9,349 nt of DNA from an uncultured Oscillibacter sp. (GTDB lineage Bacteria > Bacillota > Clostridia > Oscillospirales > Oscillospiraceae), in assembly GCA_900542115.1 (NCBI GenBank), contig UQMC01000081.1, forward strand, positions 1 through 9,349. Direction: 5' to 3'. The position numbers and the translations under genes are program-made. The notes under the pieces are model-generated. The model did not search any database. It was not told the DNA's origin and saw only the letters and a program-made list of their open reading frames with translations. This document shows, one piece after another, positions 6,073 to 9,349 of this stretch (position 1 is the first letter of the stretch; the number at the start of each line of letters is the position of its first letter).

Positions 6073-6993
6073 TTATCCTACGATCTTTACCTCGGGCTCC
6101 AAATGCACCCCGGTCTGCTCGAATACACGCTGCTGGACCTGGGAAATCAACTCTGTCATATCCGCAAAGCTGGCGCCGCCGCGATTTATCAGAAAGCCTG
6201 CGTGCTTTTCGGACACCTGCGCGCCGCCGACCGTCAGGCCCTTCAGCCCGCATTGGTCGATCAGTGTCCCGGCAAAGTACCCCTCCGGCCGCTTAAACGT
6301 GCTTCCGGCGCTGGGCCACTCCAACGGCTGACTGCCTTTCCGCTTACGCATCAGTTCCCGCATGGTATCCCGAATCGTTTTTTCCTTGTCCGGACGCAGC
6401 CGCATGGTCGCGGACAGCACAACGGCCTCCGGGCATTCTGACAGAATGCTGTGCCGATAGCCGAGCTTCAGTTCCTCGTTCGTCAGCGTCTTGACGCCTT
6501 CCTCCGGGAACAAAATCCGCACACAGGTCAACACCTGCTTCATTTCTCCACCATAGGCGCCGGCGTTCATGCATACGCCGCCGCCGACAGTTCCCGGAAT
6601 GCCATGCGCGAATTCCAAGCCGGACAGCCCTGCCTTGCAGGCAAAATCTGCGGTTTTTGCCAATGTTGCGCCTGCCTCCGCCGTAATGGTGTTTGGTTCG
6701 TTTCCCAACTGAGCCTTGTTCATATACGCGGAGGTGTCAATCACCAGCCTGTCCAGCCCTTCGTCTGGGACAAGCAGATTAGAGCCATTACCGATAATCA
6801 AAGGCTTTGTACCGCACTCCATCGCAAAATTCACCAGCAGCACCATTTGCGCGCCATCGCTGGGAAACGCCATTCGCTTTGCCGGCCCGCCGATGCGAAA
6901 CGTTGTATGCCGGCTCATCGGCTCCTCAGCAATGACCTTCATCTGCGGTATATATTTTTGAAGCAGATCATCCAGCTTTTCTGCCCAGTCCAT
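6073..6993 (-). CDS. murB: UDP-N-acetylenolpyruvoylglucosamine reductase, type II
   Basis: FAD- and NADPH-dependent reduction of UDP-GlcNAc-enolpyruvate to UDP-MurNAc, the second committed step of peptidoglycan precursor synthesis, in the cytoplasm. It has 306 residues, as usual for type II MurB. FAD-domain motifs are HTTFRIGGPA (29-38), IIGNGSNLLV (66-75) and GLEFAHGIPGTVGGGVCMNAGAYGGE (125-150). The substrate domain has GYRHS (Arg180), WPSAGSTFKRP with catalytic Ser231, GTLIDQCGLKG, VSEKHAGFLIN, and the terminal LEPEVKIVG with the conserved acidic residues 299/301. AGGAGG (7001-7006, minus strand) lies 7 bases before ATG 6993 and overlaps the glk stop codon (TAAGGAGG), which suggests translational coupling. 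It sits between glk and rapZ in the hprK operon, the usual clostridial place for murB. Confidence 0.97.
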   Translation of the reverse strand: MDWAEKLDDLLQKYIPQMKVIAEEPMSRHTTFRIGGPAKRMAFPSDGAQMVLLVNFAMECGTKPLIIGNGSNLLVPDEGLDRLVIDTSAYMNKAQLGNEPNTITAEAGATLAKTADFACKAGLSGLEFAHGIPGTVGGGVCMNAGAYGGEMKQVLTCVRILFPEEGVKTLTNEELKLGYRHSILSECPEAVVLSATMRLRPDKEKTIRDTMRELMRKRKGSQPLEWPSAGSTFKRPEGYFAGTLIDQCGLKGLTVGGAQVSEKHAGFLINRGGASFADMTELISQVQQRVFEQTGVHLEPEVKIVG

Positions 6994-7005
6994 AAAATTG
7001 CCTCC

Positions 7006-7947
7006 TTAAATCGCGTTTCCCAATGAAGCCGCTCCGATCATCCCGGCCTGCCCGCCAAGCGCCGCTGTTACAATCTGCGGATAGCGCCCTGCATGGCCTG
7101 TATAGCATTTTTGCCTTACTGCTTCGCGGACAGGCATCAGCAGTAAATGCTCAGGTGCGCCGGAAATTCCGCCGCCAATGGCGATAACCTCCGGGTCAAA
7201 TAAATTTGCCAGATTGGTCAGCCCCTCGGCAAGATAATTTCCATAGGTTCTGCACAGCTCCAATGCTGTCGAATCCCCCATCTCTGCCGCCTGAAATACT
7301 GCACGGCCATCCATGCCGCCACTTTTTCCGGACAGCTCATGCAGGATGCTGTCCGGATGTTTCTCCATAGCGGCGTATGCCATCCGAATTAGTGCCGGAG
7401 CCGAGCTGTACGCCTCCCAGCACCCACAGCGGCCACAGCTACAGGGAAAACCGCCTGCCTCAATTACCATGTGCCCGATTTCCCCGGCCATGCCGCTGCC
7501 AGAATAGAGTCTTCCATTCAGGATAAAGCCGCCGCCAATGCCCGTTCCCAGTGTCACCATGATAAAGTTCTGCGTTTCGCGGCCGCTGCCGTAGAGCCAT
7601 TCCCCTACCGCGGCGCAGTTGGCATCATTTTCAAGATAGATAGGCAAATCAAAATACCGGCGAAGCATCGCCGCCAGCGGAACACCCGTCAAAGGCAGAT
7701 TGCAGGTATAAAGAATTTCTCCGTTTTTTACAGCTCCGGGAATACCGATACCAATGGAACCGATGTCCGATACCGCAGCATGGGCGGCATCCAACGCCCT
7801 TTCAATCAAAGCTGCCAGCTTGCGGACAAATGCCTCCGGGCTTTCAAAATTCCCCACGGGTATCTGCTCCTGTGACAGCAATCGGGCGCTCTCGTCTACG
7901 ATTCCGGCGCGGAGATTGGTCCCTCCGACATCAATTCCGATATTCAA
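7006..7947 (-). CDS. glk: ROK-family glucokinase
   Basis: ATP-dependent sugar kinase of 313 residues, most likely glucose to glucose-6-phosphate. ROK motifs are in order: phosphate-binding DVGGTNLRAGIVD (6-18), ENDANCAAVGEW (106-117) with catalytic Asp108, GTGIGGGFI (134-142), sugar-contacting EIGH (156-159), and the zinc site His159 with CSCGRCGCWE (Cys169, Cys171, Cys176). IAIGGGISGAP (256-266) forms the adenine side. There is no N-terminal DNA-binding domain, so this is an enzyme and not a ROK repressor. The start is taken as TTG 7947, because GAGGTG (7955-7960) lies 7 bases before it and the family begins at this point. A GTG at 7962, 1 base after the hprK stop, would add 5 residues and has a poor ribosome site. 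The longer frame to 8040 overlaps hprK. N-acetylglucosamine or N-acetylmannosamine cannot be excluded as substrate. Confidence 0.92.
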   Translation of the reverse strand: MNIGIDVGGTNLRAGIVDESARLLSQEQIPVGNFESPEAFVRKLAALIERALDAAHAAVSDIGSIGIGIPGAVKNGEILYTCNLPLTGVPLAAMLRRYFDLPIYLENDANCAAVGEWLYGSGRETQNFIMVTLGTGIGGGFILNGRLYSGSGMAGEIGHMVIEAGGFPCSCGRCGCWEAYSSAPALIRMAYAAMEKHPDSILHELSGKSGGMDGRAVFQAAEMGDSTALELCRTYGNYLAEGLTNLANLFDPEVIAIGGGISGAPEHLLLMPVREAVRQKCYTGHAGRYPQIVTAALGGQAGMIGAASLGNAI

Positions 7948-7954
7948 CGAGGAA

Positions 7955-7960
7955 CACCTC
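7955..7960 (-). promoter_or_regulatory. Ribosome binding site favouring a TTG start for glk
   Basis: GAGGTG on the minus strand sits 7 bases before TTG 7947. It overlaps the alternative GTG codon (7960-7962), so the two starts exclude each other. The rare TTG start could keep glk translation lower than that of hprK and murB. Confidence 0.7.
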
Positions 7961-7963
7961 ACA

Positions 7964-8914
7964 TCACTGCTTTTCCTGTGTTGCCTGACTTCCCATATCC
8001 GCCCGCAGATCGACCCGGCGGGCCAATTCCTCCGCAGCATTATAACCGTAACGGCGGTGGCGGTTATTCATGGCCGCCACCTCAACAATACTGGCCAGGT
8101 TCCGTCCGGGACGGATCGGCACCGTCACGCAGGCCACCTGCTGTTCCAGAATATCAATGAACCGATCCTCAATTCCAAGACGGTCATAGAACTTTGTGCT
8201 GTCCCATTGCTCGAATTCCACCACAAGATCGATCTGGGACTCTGGCATAACAGCCCGCATACCAAATAGCTGCCGGACGTCAATTACGCCGATACCGCGA
8301 AGCTCAATGTAGTTACGAATTACCTCCGGCGCCGTTCCAATCAGTTGGTCGGAAATTCTGCGAATCTCCACTGCGTCATCCGCCACCAAGCGGTGTCCGC
8401 GCATGATAAGCTCAATGGCCGCCTCGCTTTTGCCAACGCCGGAATCGCCGGTAATCATAACACCCTCGCCGTAAATGTCCAGCAGAACACCGTGCCGCGT
8501 AATGCAGGGGGCCAACTCTTTGCTGAGATATTCCATAGCATGACTGGTGAAATCCGCAGTCCGCTCCTTTGTCCGAAGAAGCGTCCTGCCGTGATTTTGA
8601 GCATATTCCAGACACTCCTGTGGGCATTCAAGGTTGCGCGCCAAAACGAAGGCCGGAATCGTATAGGAGAACAAATCGTCAAATACCTTGGCTCTGCGCG
8701 TTTCACTCATTTTCATGATGTACGTCAGCTCTGCCTTGCCCATGACCTGAATGCGGCGGGCATCAAAATAATCAAACAGCCCGAGAATCTGCAGATCCGG
8801 CCGGTTGATATTGGTAGACTCTATCCGGTCCGTGTCATAGGTATCACCCTTATTTAAAATCTCCAGACCGAAATGCTCCACAAATCTTGCAAGGCTGGTG
8901 CCCTTCTCACTCAT
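7964..8914 (-). CDS. hprK: HPr kinase/phosphorylase
   Basis: A bifunctional enzyme that phosphorylates Ser46 of HPr with ATP or pyrophosphate and removes the phosphate again, which sets carbon catabolite control in Firmicutes. It has 316 residues, the standard length. The N-terminal domain (1-130) is followed by the catalytic domain: HGVLLDIYGEGVMITGDSGVGKSE with Walker A GDSGVGKS (156-163) and conserved His141, ADDAVEI (178-184), the signature ELRGIGVIDVRQLFG (205-218), and the capping PIRPGRNLASIVEVAAMN (266-283). ATG 8914 has AAAGGAA about 9 bases upstream. It is the first gene of the minus-strand operon, with a strong promoter at 8991-9019 and a leader of about 70 bases. The HPr gene itself is not in the window. 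glk follows 16 bp downstream, consistent with shared control of sugar uptake and phosphorylation. Confidence 0.97.
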   Translation of the reverse strand: MSEKGTSLARFVEHFGLEILNKGDTYDTDRIESTNINRPDLQILGLFDYFDARRIQVMGKAELTYIMKMSETRRAKVFDDLFSYTIPAFVLARNLECPQECLEYAQNHGRTLLRTKERTADFTSHAMEYLSKELAPCITRHGVLLDIYGEGVMITGDSGVGKSEAAIELIMRGHRLVADDAVEIRRISDQLIGTAPEVIRNYIELRGIGVIDVRQLFGMRAVMPESQIDLVVEFEQWDSTKFYDRLGIEDRFIDILEQQVACVTVPIRPGRNLASIVEVAAMNNRHRRYGYNAAEELARRVDLRADMGSQATQEKQ

Positions 8915-8990
8915 AGCGCTTAATTCCTTTCTTCTCTATGCTCAGATAATAAAATATGCCCCTGCACGGCAGTATGAATTAACTGCTTAT

Positions 8991-9019
8991 ATTATAAACG
9001 ATTTCTCTTTACTGTGCAA
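8991..9019 (-). promoter_or_regulatory. Sigma-A promoter of the hprK operon
   Basis: On the minus strand TTGCAC (9014-9019), 17 bases, then a perfect TATAAT (8991-8996). Transcription would begin near 8984. No catabolite-responsive (cre-like) element was recognised by eye around it. Confidence 0.85.
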
Positions 9020-9046
9020 CACCTGTACATGGTTCATTCCCTTTCA

Positions 9047-9064
9047 AAAAAAATCGATTTTTTT
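9047..9064. repeat. AT-rich palindrome between the hprK and rpmB promoters
   Basis: Seven A, ATCGAT-type centre and seven T form a perfect 18-bp palindrome centred at 9055.5. TTTC/GAAA extends it on each side after a one-base bulge. A second 10-bp palindrome, GAAAATTTTC, follows at 9065-9074, directly before the rpmB -35. These A/T tracts could act as UP elements for rpmB or as a bent or protein-bound operator. Confidence 0.55.
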
Positions 9065-9075
9065 GAAAATTTTCC

Positions 9076-9104
9076 TTGCATTTTCATTTCATATCTGCTA
9101 TGAT
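9076..9104 (+). promoter_or_regulatory. Sigma-A promoter of rpmB
   Basis: TTGCAT (9076-9081), 17 bases, then TATGAT (9099-9104). A/T-rich tracts directly upstream resemble the UP elements of ribosomal-protein promoters. The start near 9111 gives a leader of about 50 bases. Confidence 0.82.
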
Positions 9105-9145
9105 ACTACTTGTGCTTGTATGTGAAGCATTCAATACGCAACAGC

Positions 9146-9154
9146 AAGGAGGTG
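9146..9154 (+). promoter_or_regulatory. Ribosome binding site of rpmB
   Basis: AAGGAGGTG, nearly a full complement of the 16S rRNA end, lies 6 bases before ATG 9161. It rules out the earlier in-frame start at 9110, which overlaps the predicted transcription start. Confidence 0.93.
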
Positions 9155-9160
9155 CAACGG

Positions 9161-9349
9161 ATGGCAAAGTGTGAGTTCTGCGATAAGGGTGTAACGTTCG
9201 GTATTCAGGTCTCCCACTCTCATCGGCGTTCCAATCGTACATGGAAGCCCAATGTGAAGCGTGTGAAGGCAATCGTAAACGGTTCCCCCCGCCATGTTTA
9301 TGTTTGTACCCGGTGTATGCGTTCCGGTAAGGTCACCAGAGCGATTTAA
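9161..9349 (+). CDS. rpmB: 50S ribosomal protein L28 (bL28), zinc-ribbon form
   Basis: A structural protein of the large ribosomal subunit, 62 residues, complete, with the TAA at the last base of the window. It begins MAKCEFCDKGVTFG and carries the VSHSHRRSNRTWKPNVKRVK basic stretch (17-36) and a C-terminal VCTRCMRSGKV. The cysteine pairs Cys4/Cys7 and Cys49/Cys52 are the four zinc ligands of the C-plus form. Many bacteria also keep a zinc-free copy used under zinc starvation, but none is visible here. The gene is divergent from hprK and has its own promoter. Anything downstream is outside the window. Confidence 0.97.
   Translation: MAKCEFCDKGVTFGIQVSHSHRRSNRTWKPNVKRVKAIVNGSPRHVYVCTRCMRSGKVTRAI

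Noticed and set aside
6062..6253. Upstream extension of rapZ into murB
   Set aside because: The family starts at MEILIISGLSG. The extension is arginine-rich out-of-frame murB sequence.
6451..7026. 191-residue open frame on the plus strand opposite murB
   Set aside because: It covers murB antisense, with cysteine- and histidine-rich low-quality sequence typical of a shadow frame.
7948..8040. Upstream extension of glk into hprK
   Set aside because: Residues before MNIGIDVGGTN are the wrong-frame reading of hprK. The GAGGTG ribosome site points to TTG 7947.
8345..8857. 170-residue open frame on the plus strand opposite hprK
   Set aside because: Antisense shadow of hprK, with no start signals and no recognisable domain.
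9110..9160. 17-residue leader extension of L28
   Set aside because: The predicted transcription start lies at about 9111, and the strong ribosome site sits inside the extension.
1..9349. CRISPR array, tRNA/rRNA, insertion sequence, prophage, toxin-antitoxin or defence island
   Set aside because: No spaced direct repeats, cloverleaf-like or rRNA-like sequence, transposase motifs or accessory gene types were seen. The genes are core housekeeping functions.

Overview
The window looks like ordinary chromosomal DNA of a Gram-positive anaerobe of class Clostridia, probably an Oscillospiraceae/Ruminococcaceae-type gut bacterium. The grounds are near-balanced base composition, AGGAGG-type ribosome binding sites, the WhiA/RapZ/HprK set typical of Firmicutes, a zinc-ribbon L28, a type III pantothenate kinase, and a large 2-hydroxyacyl-CoA dehydratase activase-like protein of the kind found in anaerobes. 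The family-level placement is inference. I see no prophage, insertion sequence, CRISPR array, toxin-antitoxin or defence locus.

Layout. (1) 1-1088, + strand: C-terminal part of a very large activase/dehydratase-related protein, cut by the left edge. It ends at a hairpin terminator (1090-1128) that probably also serves the convergent ogt. (2) 1151-1678, - strand: ogt. (3) 1806-2576, + strand: coaX, divergent from ogt. The two promoters appear to share one self-complementary -35 hexamer. (4) A strong bidirectional terminator at 2575-2615 separates coaX from a long minus-strand gene train that reads, in transcription order from 8914 down to 2619: hprK, glk (ROK glucokinase), murB, rapZ, whiA, a C_GCAxxG_C_C-type protein of unknown function, then after a 130-bp AT-rich gap a tyrosine recombinase (Xer family). 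(5) 9161-9349, + strand: rpmB, divergent from hprK across a 246-bp region with two good sigma-A promoters and an AT-rich palindrome.

How the genes fit. HprK senses carbon flux through HPr-Ser phosphorylation. The ROK kinase makes glucose-6-phosphate, MurB makes UDP-MurNAc for peptidoglycan, RapZ-type proteins tune amino-sugar supply in other bacteria, and WhiA couples growth and division. The cluster therefore reads as a carbon status to cell-wall precursor to division operon. Spacings of 11 to 33 bp between genes support co-transcription from the promoter at 8991-9019. The glmR/yvcK gene usually found between rapZ and whiA is not there.

No clearly new system is visible. The most unusual non-coding structure is the gap in front of the Xer recombinase (3642-3771). 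It has a perfect 13-bp inverted repeat with a 4-bp spacer, a third copy of the half-site, and an outer 10-bp inverted repeat whose start-proximal arm sits where the ribosome binding site should be.
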